Shown piece by piece: positions 1-8,758 of a stretch of DNA of 64,000 nucleotides. The stretch spans positions 2,125,501 to 2,189,500 of the forward strand of contig NZ_CP116808.1 in assembly GCF_028464065.1 (NCBI RefSeq), in the 5' to 3' direction. Source of the stretch: Saprospira sp. CCB-QB6 (GTDB lineage Bacteria > Bacteroidota > Bacteroidia > Chitinophagales > Saprospiraceae). Each line of letters opens with the position of its first letter. Positions within the stretch are counted from its first letter, which is position 1. The translations under genes and the position numbers were made by a program. The notes beneath the pieces were generated by a model that saw only the letters and a list, made by a program, of their open reading frames with translations, made no database searches and was not told the origin of the DNA.

Positions 1-233
1 AACATATAGCTGATGAGGGTCCAAGGACGAACCAAAAGCTTGGCAGCATCCGCAGGCAAATACAGCCAATTCTGCACTTCGGCCCAATAGAGCTCTGTAG
101 AAATGCCAAATAAGAAGAAAGGCAACAACAAAAGATTGAGGCCCAAATGAGCCGCAATGTTGAGCATGATTAGCCGAATAACAGAGTTGCCCCGCTGATA
201 ATTATATTTTAAGTCTTGCCAAAGAGTGGTCAT
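1..233 (-). CDS. Rhomboid family membrane protein, N-terminal part (cut by window edge)
   Basis: Reading frame on the minus strand with ATG at 233-231, open to the window edge (77 codons visible). The N-terminus begins MTTLWQDLKYNYQRGNS and then has a hydrophobic segment with NIAAHLGLNLLLLPFFLF, followed by an amphipathic stretch ending LVRPWTLISYM. The 'R-P-W-T-L-I-S-Y-M' wording matches the segment before the HxxxH loop of rhomboid proteases, and the gene lies 101 bp downstream of another rhomboid on the same strand. Tandem rhomboids of this kind are common in Bacteroidota. The catalytic Ser and His lie outside the window, so activity cannot be judged. Family call is an inference from the N-terminal pattern and the neighbour. 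Confidence 0.65.
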   Translation of the reverse strand, partial: MTTLWQDLKYNYQRGNSVIRLIMLNIAAHLGLNLLLLPFFLFGISTELYWAEVQNWLYLPADAAKLLVRPWTLISYM

Positions 234-334
234 ATTTTAACTGATTGGGGAGTGTGACAAATGAAATCAATCTACTGATAAGCTTCTGTCTATTAAAGGG
301 AAAGCTAGTCGATCGGTTTCAAAAAATACAAAAT

Positions 335-1057
335 TTAATAGAGCTTTCCCGCTTTTTTCCAATACCAAATAAGCAAATACCCAAAAATGGCCCCTCCAAG
401 ATGCGCAAAATGCGCCACCCCAGCCTGCTGCCCAGAGAACCCCATGTATAAAGCCAATCCTCCCATGATTAACACAAAGTATTTGGCTTTCAAGGGAATC
501 GGGGGGATTAATAACATAATCATCCGATTCGGAAATAAGGCCCCAAAAGCTGCCAAAACCCCATAAATCGCCCCAGATGCTCCCACCGCAGGTATATTCA
601 TGATATTGTAAGCATACTGTAGCTGGTCCCGAACATCAGGAGAAATGTTCCGATTATAGGTCCCCTCTTCCAAAAATTGCGTTCTAACCGCAGGATCTAA
701 ACCCTCTAAAGCATATTGTAACTCCACATAACCCGCCAACTGATGAAGAAAAACAGCCCCCAAACCCGTAATAATATAAAAGAGCAAAAAACGCTTGGCT
801 CCCAATCGCCACTCTACATCTCGCCCAAACATATAAAGCGCAAACATATTGAAGAAAATATGTGTGATGCTCTGCTGCGAATGCATAAACATATGCGTCA
901 CAATCTGATAAGGCTGAAAATTATCACTCATGATGGGATACATGGCGAGCATATTATTCATGGCCGGAAACATCATGGACACAATGTACATGATGACGTT
1001 GATGATAATCAGGTTCTTAACAACCTCCGGTAATTGTATGCCTCTCTGTCCAATCAT
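335..1057 (-). CDS. Rhomboid family intramembrane serine protease
   Basis: 240-aa polytopic membrane protein expected to cut transmembrane substrates within the inner membrane. The sequence shows the rhomboid signature: a histidine/asparagine-rich loop with HMFMHS (residues 55-60) and ITHIFFNMFALYMFG (with Asn70), the catalytic serine motif GASG (Ser161), and the catalytic histidine in AHLGG (His219) in the last membrane helix. About six hydrophobic helices are visible, the usual minimal rhomboid core. A hydrophilic insertion of about 40 residues (110-150) separates the third and fourth segments. It is followed closely by a second rhomboid on the same strand (ATG at 233). Substrate unknown. 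Confidence 0.93.
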   Translation of the reverse strand: MIGQRGIQLPEVVKNLIIINVIMYIVSMMFPAMNNMLAMYPIMSDNFQPYQIVTHMFMHSQQSITHIFFNMFALYMFGRDVEWRLGAKRFLLFYIITGLGAVFLHQLAGYVELQYALEGLDPAVRTQFLEEGTYNRNISPDVRDQLQYAYNIMNIPAVGASGAIYGVLAAFGALFPNRMIMLLIPPIPLKAKYFVLIMGGLALYMGFSGQQAGVAHFAHLGGAIFGYLLIWYWKKAGKLY

Positions 1058-1080
1058 TCTTTCTATTTTTTATACAATAA

Positions 1081-1124
1081 AAAAAAGGTTGTTCGATAAG
1101 GCCGAAACCTCTCCGAACAACCTT
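1081..1124 (-). terminator. Rho-independent terminator of the nfu gene
   Basis: An 11-bp perfect stem (1085-1095 pairs with 1114-1124, arm AAGGTTGTTCG) with an 18-nt loop. On the minus strand it is followed by a run of T residues (1086 down to about 1077). It sits 34 bp after the nfu stop codon and just before the rhomboid start. Confidence 0.85.
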
Positions 1125-1157
1125 AAAAGTACAAAATTATCTTTTATCACTCTCTGG

Positions 1158-1781
1158 CTAACCCATAATTGCGTTAACTTCCGTCACCTGAGGAACCATG
1201 CGCTTGAGCATGCCCTCAATCCCCGTTTTTAAGGTTACTGAAGAAGATGGACAACCACTGCAAGCCCCCTGCATTACCACACTAACAACCCCCTCTTTAT
1301 AAGCCTTGAACTCAATGTTGCCACCATCCATCTCTACCGCCGGACGAACATAGGTCTCCAAAATATTCTTGATCTTTACCACAATTTCCGCCTCTTCTCC
1401 CTCATAATGCTCCAATTCTTCCGCCTTCTGAGCCGCCTGAACTTCCTCAAAGCCATCCTTGATGACTTCTTTTCCTTCTTGCAAGTAGTTCTTAATGAAG
1501 CTCTTAACTTCCAACATGATGTCAGCCCACTCAAAGTTGTGCCCCTTCGTAATGGTCACAAAATTGTTGCAAATATAAACCCCATTTACCCCCGTTTGAG
1601 CAAATAAAGCCGCCGCCAAAGGCGACCACTCTTCCGCCAACTCACGATCCTCATCCTTGAAATCAGCCGTGCGCTTAGGGTACAACATCTGGTTGGTCAC
1701 AAACTTTAATGTCTCCGGATTGGGCGTTTGCTCAGTATACAGCATCACAGGCGGACGCTTGTTTTCTACGGTATTTTCCAT
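1158..1781 (-). CDS. nfu: Nfu-type Fe-S cluster scaffold/carrier protein (NifU family)
   Basis: 207-aa cytoplasmic protein predicted to carry and deliver [4Fe-4S] clusters to apo-proteins. The N-terminal Nfu_N domain is recognisable from TEQTPNPETLKFVTN (residues 16-30). The C-terminal NifU-like domain (about 135-207) carries the cluster-binding CxxC in GACSGCPSS (Cys174, Cys177), preceded by the family hallmark VRPAVEMDGGNIEF. Two-domain length is normal for Bacteroidota and mitochondrial-type Nfu. ATG at 1781 is preferred because the Nfu_N domain starts shortly after it. The gene appears monocistronic: an exact TAACTTTG -7 box lies upstream (1840-1833) and a strong terminator downstream. 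Confidence 0.95.
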   Translation of the reverse strand: MENTVENKRPPVMLYTEQTPNPETLKFVTNQMLYPKRTADFKDEDRELAEEWSPLAAALFAQTGVNGVYICNNFVTITKGHNFEWADIMLEVKSFIKNYLQEGKEVIKDGFEEVQAAQKAEELEHYEGEEAEIVVKIKNILETYVRPAVEMDGGNIEFKAYKEGVVSVVMQGACSGCPSSSVTLKTGIEGMLKRMVPQVTEVNAIMG

Positions 1782-1832
1782 AGTCGTATTCAGTGTTTTT
1801 GGCCTTTTCAGACCCTTTAATTAGATCAGTTA

Positions 1833-1840
1833 CAAAGTTA
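1833..1840 (-). promoter_or_regulatory. Candidate -7 promoter element for nfu
   Basis: On the minus strand the sequence reads TAACTTTG, an exact match to the Bacteroidota sigma-A -7 consensus TAnnTTTG, 52 nt upstream of the nfu ATG. No clear TTTG -33 box is seen at the expected distance, so this is a half-supported promoter. Confidence 0.45.
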
Positions 1841-1904
1841 ACAAAAAGTCTTCAGATTAGTTTGTGATTTAATTACTTGAGCTGTTAAGAGCTGTTTAAA
1901 GCCT

Positions 1905-2031
1905 CTTTTTTGGGGCCTCCGCTGCGGCTTCGCCTTGCGGCGCTACGTTTCGCAGCTCGCTATTCGCTCGGCCCTGCGGCCTGACGGCCTTGGTCTGCGG
2001 CTGCGCCGCACTGCTGCACATCGCTAGGCCA
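1905..2031 (+). repeat. Dispersed intergenic hairpin element, copy 1
   Basis: Reference copy of a family seen 17 times here. Reading from the TTTTGGGGCC end it contains CTCCGC, GCGGCGCTACG, GCTCGCTATTCGCTCGGCCC, a variable hairpin (GGCC-tgac-GGCC), TTGGTCTG, a second variable hairpin (CGGC-tgc-GCCG), and the end CACATCGCTAGGCCA. It fills most of the 332-bp gap between nfu (minus) and the CotH-like gene (plus); the rest of the gap holds only the nfu -7 box. In the other copies 'strand +' means read from the GGGGC end. Confidence 0.85.
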
Positions 2032-2113
2032 AATGGACGCCCCGCACTTGGCCCCTCTCCCAACTCAAAATAAGAGCTGCAGCTAGATTATATTCTGTAT
2101 CTTGATCCCCCTA

Positions 2114-4387
2114 ATGCCTTTCCTTATGCGCCTATGGATTTTCCTGCTTTTCTGGGCCAATACAGTTGTCGCCCAAATCCCGCCTTCGGCTTATTACGCC
2201 AAAGCACTACCCATTCATTTGACCGATAGCCAAAGTCTTCAACTCTTTTCTCCACCCCAACTCCTCCAAGGACCATTAGATACCTTGCTCAAAACAGCCA
2301 AATTTGCCATCTGGCAAACTAGTGATAGCCTAGCCTATCGCAGCTATTTGGTCCAAGAAGTCCCCAGCCAATTAATGACGATTAGCCTTTTTGTTCAACC
2401 CGAACTCCTCTGGGATGATTATAAAGGAATTTATAGCAAAGGCCCCCGCGCTTGGCCAAAATTCCCCTATAAAGGCGCCAATTTCTACCAAAAGAAAGAG
2501 GTCCCCGCCCAATTGGCATTAATGGATAGTAGCGGCCTGCTCTGGCAAGGCCCCGTTGGCCTCAGCATTTTTGGCGGCAATAGCCGAGCCTATGAACAAA
2601 AGTCTCTAGCCATTTATGCCCGCTCTTCTTATGGGGCCAAATGGATCCGATACCCCATTTTTCCCGATCTGCCTTATAAGAAGTATAAACGCCTCGTCCT
2701 CCGAAATTCAGGCAGCGGCTTTAAAGGTAGCCACCTCCGAGATGCTTTTATTGGCAAATTGGGTCGTGAATTAGGCCTAGGCGTTCAAGCTTACCGCCCC
2801 GCTAGGGTCTACATTAATGGCCAATATTGGGGCATCCTCAATATCCGAGAAAAATTAACAGCTCGCTATCTCGAACAACATTATGGCGTAGATAAAGATA
2901 GCCTAGACCTTATGGAGTATAGCGTGAATGTTAATGCCGGCAGCTCTGCCCACTATTTACGCCTACGCAATTATATGCAACAACATAATTTGGCCGATAG
3001 CCAACATTATGCGCAAGTTGGCCGCTGGATGGATATCCAAAATTTTATGGATTATCAAATCATGCAAATCTATGTCGATAATCAGGACGCTGGCGGAAAT
3101 ATTAAGTTTTGGCGACCAAAAACAGCCAATGGCCGCTGGCAATGGCTGCTCTATGATACCGATTATGGCTTTGGCTTTTATAGTAAAGGCGGCTACAATT
3201 TTAATAGCCTGAAGTTTCATACCGAAGCCAATGGCCCCCGCTGGCCCAATCCGCCCTGGTCCACTTTTTTGCTCCGCCAATTGCTCAAAAATCAAGACTT
3301 TCGCCAAGCGTTTTTACAACGCTTTTGCGACCGAATTAATGGCCACTTTCAAGCAGAACGCCTCTGCAATCGCCTAGATAGTATGGGCCAAGTTCTCGGC
3401 CCTGAACTCTGGCGCCACCAATTGCGCTGGCAATTGCACCCCAGCCTCTGGACCAATCGCATGCAGGAAATGGCAGAGTTTGCCCACAAACGCCCAGTCT
3501 ATATGGCCCAATTCTTAGCCGAGTTTTTTCCAGAATTTGGCCCCCAACAAAGCCTTGTTCTACAAACTACAGGACATGGCTTTATCCGTGTCAATGATTT
3601 ATATAATACAGAAGGCCTAGCCCAGGGGCTCTATTTTCAAGGCCTAGGGCTGCGCCTAAAGGCGCAGCCTTATCTGGACCAAAAGTTTTCGCATTGGATC
3701 ATTAATGGCCAACGCTATGAGGGCCAAACACTAGCATTGCCTCCCCAAGTTAGAGATAGCCTCTATATTAGAGCCGTTTTTGAGCTGGCCCCAAAACGAG
3801 ACTTGATTATTAATGAGTTTAGCTGCCGAGATAGCTTGGCTGGCGATTGGATTGAGTTTTTTAATGCCAGCGCTCAACCACTCCAGCTAGAAAAATACGC
3901 ACTAGAAGATGAAAAGGGCCATCACTACCAGTTTGAAGCTGGTGAACTGCCCGCTGGCGCCTATTTGGTCCTTTGCCGAGATAGCTTAGGCTTTAAAAAA
4001 CGCTTTCCAAACTTCTCGGGCCAGCTTTGGAGCGGCCTTAATTTTGGCCTAGGCGCCAAAAGCGATCAGCTCTTGCTCTATGCCCAAAATGAGTTGGTAG
4101 ATAGCCTAAGCTACAAGCTGGGAAAGTCAAAAGATTCTTTATTTTTGTCCTTGGCCCTAAGGCATCCCTATCTGCAAAGGAGCAACTTTGCCCTCAACTG
4201 GAAAAAGGAGCGCAATGCAGGCAGCCCCGGCCAAGAAAATCCCATATACAGCAAAAAACGAAAAGAACGCAGCTTGTCCAAAAACTGGAAAGCCGCTAAT
4301 TTTGCCCCCTATCTATGGGGATTAGCCCTTTTTCTGGGCCTGCTCTTGGCGGCCTATGGCTTGGGCCAATATCGAGGCAGGAAATAA
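2114..4387 (+). CDS. Secreted CotH-like kinase-family protein with lamin-tail domain and C-terminal membrane anchor
   Basis: 757 aa from the ATG at 2114; an in-frame TTG at 2102 and an ATG at 2126 are alternatives. A signal peptide (MPFLMRLWIFLLFWANTVVA, then Gln) opens the protein. Residues about 120-460 carry the CotH family pattern: GNSRAYEQKSLAIY, KRLVLRNSGSG, SHLRDAF, RPARVYINGQYWGILNIREK and LLYDTDYGFGF. CotH proteins are atypical kinases that phosphorylate other surface proteins, but whether this one is active is not shown. Residues about 561-672 look like a lamin-tail domain (LIINEFSCRD, GDWIEFFN, GAYLVLCRD). A hydrophobic helix near the C-terminus (YLWGLALFLGLLLAAYGLG) followed by RGRK suggests membrane anchoring; no T9SS sorting domain is visible. 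Confidence 0.8.
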   Translation: MPFLMRLWIFLLFWANTVVAQIPPSAYYAKALPIHLTDSQSLQLFSPPQLLQGPLDTLLKTAKFAIWQTSDSLAYRSYLVQEVPSQLMTISLFVQPELLWDDYKGIYSKGPRAWPKFPYKGANFYQKKEVPAQLALMDSSGLLWQGPVGLSIFGGNSRAYEQKSLAIYARSSYGAKWIRYPIFPDLPYKKYKRLVLRNSGSGFKGSHLRDAFIGKLGRELGLGVQAYRPARVYINGQYWGILNIREKLTARYLEQHYGVDKDSLDLMEYSVNVNAGSSAHYLRLRNYMQQHNLADSQHYAQVGRWMDIQNFMDYQIMQIYVDNQDAGGNIKFWRPKTANGRWQWLLYDTDYGFGFYSKGGYNFNSLKFHTEANGPRWPNPPWSTFLLRQLLKNQDFRQAFLQRFCDRINGHFQAERLCNRLDSMGQVLGPELWRHQLRWQLHPSLWTNRMQEMAEFAHKRPVYMAQFLAEFFPEFGPQQSLVLQTTGHGFIRVNDLYNTEGLAQGLYFQGLGLRLKAQPYLDQKFSHWIINGQRYEGQTLALPPQVRDSLYIRAVFELAPKRDLIINEFSCRDSLAGDWIEFFNASAQPLQLEKYALEDEKGHHYQFEAGELPAGAYLVLCRDSLGFKKRFPNFSGQLWSGLNFGLGAKSDQLLLYAQNELVDSLSYKLGKSKDSLFLSLALRHPYLQRSNFALNWKKERNAGSPGQENPIYSKKRKERSLSKNWKAANFAPYLWGLALFLGLLLAAYGLGQYRGRK

Positions 4388-4400
4388 GGCCAAGCCTCCT

Positions 4401-4521
4401 CGGCCTAGCGATGTGCAGCAGTGGCCGAAGGCCAGACCGAGGCGCGAAGCGACGAAGGGCCGAGCGAATAGCGAGCTGCGGAACGTAGCGCCGCAGCTTT
4501 GCTGCGGAGGCCCCAAAAAAA
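4401..4521 (-). repeat. Dispersed intergenic hairpin element, copy 2
   Basis: Reverse-oriented copy filling the gap between the CotH-like stop (4387) and the gldA start (4537). Shared spine: GGCCTAGCGATGTG at one end, GGGCCGAGCGAATAGCGAGC in the middle and GCGGAGGCCCCAAAAAA at the other. The arm-exchanged hairpin next to the AGACC box is GGCC-gaa-GGCC; the other variable hairpin is short here. Confidence 0.85.
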
Positions 4522-4536
4522 CAAAAAAGAAATAGC

Positions 4537-5433
4537 ATGTCAATAGTTGTAGAAAATCTGAGCAAAGTATATGGCGAGCAAACCGCCGTCGATAACCTGA
4601 GTTTTGAACTGAAAAAAGGCGAAATTCTCGGCTTTTTGGGGCCCAATGGCGCCGGAAAAAGCAGCACGATGAAAATGCTGACCACCTTTATTCCACCTAC
4701 TTCTGGACGGGCATTTGTGGCTGGTTTTGATATCGAAAAAGAGGGGGATGAACTGCGCAAAAGAGTGGGCTATCTGCCCCAAGATAACCCCCTTTATTTG
4801 GATATGTATGTGCGAGAATATTTGCTTTTTATTGCGGGTTTGCACCGTTTGGACCGCAAAAAAGCGCGGGTAGATCAGATGATTGAGCAAACGGGCCTGA
4901 GCCGAGAAGCGCATAAGTTGATTGGGAGTTTATCGGGCGGATATCGCCAAAGGGTGGGCCTAGCGCAAGCCCTTTTGCATGATCCCGAAGTGCTGATTTT
5001 AGATGAGCCGACCTCAGGTTTGGACCCCAACCAATTGGTGGAAATTCGCGCTCTGGTGCGCCAACTAGGCGAGGAGAAAACCGTTCTGTTTTCTTCTCAC
5101 ATTATGCAAGAAATTGAAGCCCTTTGCGATCGGGTGCTCATCCTGAACCGCGGTAAATTGGTGGCCGATGACCGCATCAGCAATTTGCAGACGAAATTGG
5201 GCCAAGAACAAAGAGTAAAGGTGCTCTTCAAAGAAAAAGTGAGCCGCCAACAACTAGAGAAATTGGGCCAAGTAGAACCCCTTGGAGGAGGTGCATTTTT
5301 GCTCAGTTCTAGCCAAAAAAACGATTTACGAGAAGAACTTTTCCGTTTTGCGGTAGACCAAAAGCTGAGCTTGCTGGAACTGGTGCCCGAACGCTCTAGT
5401 ATTGAGCAGGTCTTCCAAAAACTGACTAGTTAA
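4537..5433 (+). CDS. gldA: Gliding motility ABC transporter ATP-binding protein GldA
   Basis: 298-aa ATPase subunit of the GldA-GldF-GldG ABC transporter needed for gliding in Flavobacterium. It has an intact nucleotide-binding domain: Walker A GPNGAGKS (residues 35-42), Q-loop in VGYLPQDNPLY, signature LSGGYRQR (132-139), Walker B VLILDEP (152-158) and the H-loop SSH. Its length and the wording of the first 100 residues (SKVYGEQTAVDNLSFEL, KGEILGFLGPNGAG, REYLLFIAGLH) match GldA rather than generic NatA-like ATPases, and the C-terminal 80 residues form the usual accessory domain. No gldF or gldG lies beside it. The start lies 16 bp after a dispersed element. Confidence 0.88.
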   Translation: MSIVVENLSKVYGEQTAVDNLSFELKKGEILGFLGPNGAGKSSTMKMLTTFIPPTSGRAFVAGFDIEKEGDELRKRVGYLPQDNPLYLDMYVREYLLFIAGLHRLDRKKARVDQMIEQTGLSREAHKLIGSLSGGYRQRVGLAQALLHDPEVLILDEPTSGLDPNQLVEIRALVRQLGEEKTVLFSSHIMQEIEALCDRVLILNRGKLVADDRISNLQTKLGQEQRVKVLFKEKVSRQQLEKLGQVEPLGGGAFLLSSSQKNDLREELFRFAVDQKLSLLELVPERSSIEQVFQKLTS

Positions 5434-5496
5434 ATCGACCGCTAGCCCTCTTTTTCCGTAAGGAGTTTAGATTTCCCCACTACAACTAATGCGATT

Positions 5497-6372
5497 ATGA
5501 TGCGATGGAAAAAATGGCGCAAAATCGGCCTTTTATTTAGCCTTTTTCTGGGCTTGAGCTTTATTTTTGATGCCTGTATGCAGTTTAGAATGTCGGACAA
5601 AAAGGTCCAAAAGAAGTTTAAAAAGCTGCCCATCAAGCCCAAAATTGGCCGCTATGAATTGGATGGCCGAACAATTCGCTATCTGGAATTAGGGCCAGAA
5701 GATGCCCCTACCATCGTTTTTATTCATGGTGCGCCAGGTTCTTCACAGGACTATATGAAGTATTTGCAGGATAGCAGTTTGTACCAAAACTATCATCTTT
5801 TGGCCGTTGATCGCCCTGGCTATGGCTACTCTAATTTTGGCAAATCTCTACCCGCTATTGCCGAGCAGGCCCGCTATCTGGCGCCCGTTTTGGCCCTCAA
5901 TCAATACAAAAAACCGCCTATTTTGGTGGGCCATTCTTATGGTGGGCCAGTGGCTGTTCGCCTGGCTATGGATTATCCCGAGCAGACGGGCCCGCTTTAC
6001 CTTTTGGCGGCGGCTCTAGACCCTGAGCACGAGAAGTTGTTCTGGTTCAACTACCCTATGCGCTATACCATTTTTAACTGGCCTTTGCCCCGCTCGTTTA
6101 AGGTGGCCAATAAAGAAAAATTGGCCCATGCCAAGGAGCTAGAAGAGATGTTGCCACTTTGGGAAAACATAGAAAATGAAACGGTCTTGGTCCATGGCCG
6201 AAACGATAATATTGTTCCCGTAGAAAACTCCTATTTCGCAGAAAAAGCCCTAACTAAGGCCCCTGTAGATAGTCTCTACCAAGACAAAATGAACCACTTC
6301 CTGATCTGGAACCGCTATGAACTGATCCGTGATCGCTTGTTGGAATTGGCCAATAATTATACTAAGGACTAA
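5497..6372 (+). CDS. Alpha/beta hydrolase, membrane-anchored
   Basis: 291 aa with an N-terminal hydrophobic anchor (residues 10-26) ending FDACMQF; the cysteine is not in a clean lipobox, so a signal anchor is likelier than a lipoprotein. The catalytic domain is a classic alpha/beta hydrolase fold: oxyanion-hole HGAPGSS (77-83), nucleophile elbow GHSYGG (Ser147), acid in HGRNDNIVP (Asp237) and histidine in MNHFLIW (His267). Substrate cannot be predicted. An ATG doublet at 5497/5500 gives the start. It lies 63 bp after gldA on the same strand and ends at a strong bidirectional terminator. Confidence 0.88.
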   Translation: MMRWKKWRKIGLLFSLFLGLSFIFDACMQFRMSDKKVQKKFKKLPIKPKIGRYELDGRTIRYLELGPEDAPTIVFIHGAPGSSQDYMKYLQDSSLYQNYHLLAVDRPGYGYSNFGKSLPAIAEQARYLAPVLALNQYKKPPILVGHSYGGPVAVRLAMDYPEQTGPLYLLAAALDPEHEKLFWFNYPMRYTIFNWPLPRSFKVANKEKLAHAKELEEMLPLWENIENETVLVHGRNDNIVPVENSYFAEKALTKAPVDSLYQDKMNHFLIWNRYELIRDRLLELANNYTKD

Positions 6373-6416
6373 CTGTTTTTGGCGCTAAATGCTTCCTTGG
6401 ATTAAGGCCAAAACCC

Positions 6417-6454
6417 AAAAAGGGGCTGTCGCTACTAGCGACAGCCCCTTTTTT
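6417..6454. terminator. Bidirectional terminator between convergent genes
   Basis: A perfect 12-bp stem (GGGGCTGTCGCT at 6422-6433 with AGCGACAGCCCC at 6437-6448), 3-nt loop, A5 on the left and T6 on the right. It serves the hydrolase (plus) and the transglutaminase-like gene (minus), whose stop codons flank it. Confidence 0.93.
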
Positions 6455-6466
6455 CTAGCTAAAAAA

Positions 6467-7834
6467 CTAATATTTCTTTGTTTTTTGCTCTCTAGAGGTA
6501 TACCAACACTGGGTGCCAAAATCATTACAAGAATATTGGCCCATTTTCCAATCTAAGCAAAGCCAATGCTGCCCTTGCTCATCCTTTAAACCATTGATGG
6601 TCATATTGGGCTTGTTGTAATAAGTGCGAATAGCCTTTACTGCCCGATCCCAATCACTTTGGCTACCAATAAGGACCTCGGCCCAAGCATGGCCACCACC
6701 ACTACAGCGGCCCACCATAATTCTCGATACGCCCCCAATAGACTCTATACAAGAGGCCGTTAGGGCCGCAAAGTCATCACAGTCGCCAGCCAAATCTACC
6801 GCAATGGTCCGATCGGCAGGGGAGTAGAAGTCATCTCTTAGGACGGTGGGGTCATTTACGTAGCTCCAATGAGAACTCAGGTGCATATGCAAGGCACAGA
6901 TCTGCTTAATCCCGTTGCGGCCTGGCAATCCCCGCTGATAATCATAATACGGCCCAGACTCTGCCTTGACCAAAGAGACCGCAAAGTCCCGCACACAAGG
7001 TTGCCCCGGTACTACCGCCTCCGAAATGCGCTTCACCATTTTGCTCGACTCTTTAGAGCTGGCACACCAAGTAAAATCCTTGAGGTTTTGCCGCTGTTGA
7101 GCCATCTGCTTGGCATATTCTTCATTTTGCTTCTTGAGCTCTTCTATCGTTTGCTGGTCTTCTTCCATACGCGAAATGCGCTCTTGCAATTCCTGTATCT
7201 TGGCCTCCTTTTCTCCCTCTTCTAAGCTTTCATCTTCCTCTACTTTTTGTAGATACTGCTTAACCGAAGGCAATTTGAGGTACTTCTTATCAATCATCTG
7301 CCCCAATTGCTGCATACCAGAATCTACAGAGATCTCAAAGTCCTGATTCTCTAAACGCAACCAATTCATTTGGTCTGTGGTCACTAAAAAACCAATGGGC
7401 AAGATGACCAAGGCGGCCAACTCCGCAAAAAGAGGAATTTTAGGGTTAAAACTCATTAAAATCCCACTGCTGACCGTAATGATGCCCACAATGTAATTTA
7501 AAGGTGGTACCGACAAAAAGCCAATTCCCGCGGCCCAATCCCTAAACCAACCCATAAAACTGATTTCTACGGCCGTAGAAATCAAAAAGAAGCCAATGAG
7601 GTAGCCCACAAAGGTGGCACTCACATTGTGCCCGCCCCCAAAGATGAACATTAGGCCCATAAAAATAAAGGCCACTACCGTCATTAAAGAACGATCGCCC
7701 CAAGGCGCTATGCCCTCCAAAAAATTGACTGGTCCCTCCCAGCCCGCAGCATAAAATAAACCAGGCACCAACATCAAGATGCCAATGAAGCCTACAAGGC
7801 TAAAGATCTTCTGTAATAAGGATAGTTTTTTCAT
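6467..7834 (-). CDS. Membrane protein with transglutaminase-like protease domain
   Basis: 455 aa. The N-terminal 170 residues contain about five hydrophobic helices. Residues about 195-265 are a charged coiled coil rich in Glu, Lys and Gln (YLQKVEEDESLEEGEKEAK onward). The C-terminal part is a transglutaminase-like (papain-fold) domain with the nucleophile in AGDCDDFAALTAS (Cys352), the histidine in GGGHAWAEV (His382) and a candidate acid in LDWK (Asp428). In bacteria such domains usually cut or crosslink peptides; the substrate is unknown. The coiled coil may set the distance between membrane and catalytic domain. No operon partner is evident; a dispersed element lies upstream. Confidence 0.82.
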   Translation of the reverse strand: MKKLSLLQKIFSLVGFIGILMLVPGLFYAAGWEGPVNFLEGIAPWGDRSLMTVVAFIFMGLMFIFGGGHNVSATFVGYLIGFFLISTAVEISFMGWFRDWAAGIGFLSVPPLNYIVGIITVSSGILMSFNPKIPLFAELAALVILPIGFLVTTDQMNWLRLENQDFEISVDSGMQQLGQMIDKKYLKLPSVKQYLQKVEEDESLEEGEKEAKIQELQERISRMEEDQQTIEELKKQNEEYAKQMAQQRQNLKDFTWCASSKESSKMVKRISEAVVPGQPCVRDFAVSLVKAESGPYYDYQRGLPGRNGIKQICALHMHLSSHWSYVNDPTVLRDDFYSPADRTIAVDLAGDCDDFAALTASCIESIGGVSRIMVGRCSGGGHAWAEVLIGSQSDWDRAVKAIRTYYNKPNMTINGLKDEQGQHWLCLDWKMGQYSCNDFGTQCWYTSREQKTKKY

Positions 7835-7950
7835 AAGTTGATATGGGGGTTTTGGGTATAGATAATAGTAGGTTGATAAAACATGATCAAAATACGCTTT
7901 TGAAAGAGATTAAATTCCAAAAACTTTAATATTTGGCCCTTTATCCAGCA

Positions 7951-8098
7951 GACAGGCGGCGAAGCCGCCGCAGGCTGAGGGATGGAAAAGGGTGGCCCAA
8001 AGGGCCAGACCTAGGCGGCAAAGCCGCCGCAGGGCCGAGCAGAATTGCGAGCCCTGACACAGCCCGACCCGCCCAAAGGGCGGGGCAGCCCCATAAAA
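7951..8098 (-). repeat. Dispersed intergenic hairpin element, copy 3
   Basis: Reverse-oriented copy of the second subtype: the GGGGC end carries GCCCGACCC and CTGACACAGCCCG in place of the GGCGCTACG module, and the other end reads GGCTGAGGGATGG instead of GGCCTAGCGATG. Variable hairpins are GGCGGC-aaa-GCCGCC, GGCCC-aaa-GGGCC and a terminal GGCGGC-gaa-GCCGCC. Confidence 0.82.
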
Positions 8099-8101
8099 AT
8101 C

Positions 8102-8758
8102 CTAAAACAAAGGAAGCAAAAACAAGTTGTCTCGACTCATCCAACTGCTGTTCCCTATATAATGGTGGCTGACACTGATAACGACCACTCCATTTTCATA
8201 GACCTTCAAAACTAGGTCCTCCCAATCTTCTCGCCTAGCTTTGGCCGCCTTCCAAAAGCGGCGCAAACTAGCCGTTTTGCCCTTGTAGAGCTTAAAACTA
8301 CAAGACTTGAATTTATGCATATTGGGATTGGGGCCCTGATGATGGTAAAAACTACTAAAATGAACCAAGCGATAGGCCTTGCCCCAGGCAAGTCCCTTCG
8401 CTTGACTTATGTGGCCCTCCCGTTTGTCCGTTATGGGCAAAAAACTACTCCCAACAGCAGGCGAACGCAACTGTATTGGCGCCACAGCCTCAAGTTGGGC
8501 CTGCGCCTCAGGAGAAAGGCGAATGATTTGATCGGGATGGGGGTGCAAGTCGGCCATAAATAGGCTATCTCCAGCCGCAAAATGGCAACTACAAAGACTA
8601 TCCCAAAGCTGCTGTTCCTCTAAGCTGTAGCTGGCCTTGGCTAAACGCTGATCTAAGAGCTGCTCTAAACGCAAAAAGCCCAAACTGTCAGACAGTTGGG
8701 CTGCTAATGGTCCACTTACTAAAAGTAGATAGCAATAAAGTAGCTTAATTAACTTCAT
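8102..8758 (-). CDS. Small secreted protein of unknown function
   Basis: 218 aa from the ATG at 8758. The frame stays open further upstream, but that part lies inside galE. The chosen start gives a typical signal peptide (MKLIKLLYCYLLLVSGPLAA) that would leave Gln at the mature N-terminus. The rest is soluble, with paired cysteines (SLCSCHFAAGD) and a C-terminal region rich in Lys and aromatic residues; no family recognised. The start overlaps the galE stop by 14 nt, so the two genes are probably translationally coupled and form the end of a four-gene operon. Confidence 0.72.
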   Translation of the reverse strand: MKLIKLLYCYLLLVSGPLAAQLSDSLGFLRLEQLLDQRLAKASYSLEEQQLWDSLCSCHFAAGDSLFMADLHPHPDQIIRLSPEAQAQLEAVAPIQLRSPAVGSSFLPITDKREGHISQAKGLAWGKAYRLVHFSSFYHHQGPNPNMHKFKSCSFKLYKGKTASLRRFWKAAKARREDWEDLVLKVYENGVVVISVSHHYIGNSSWMSRDNLFLLPLF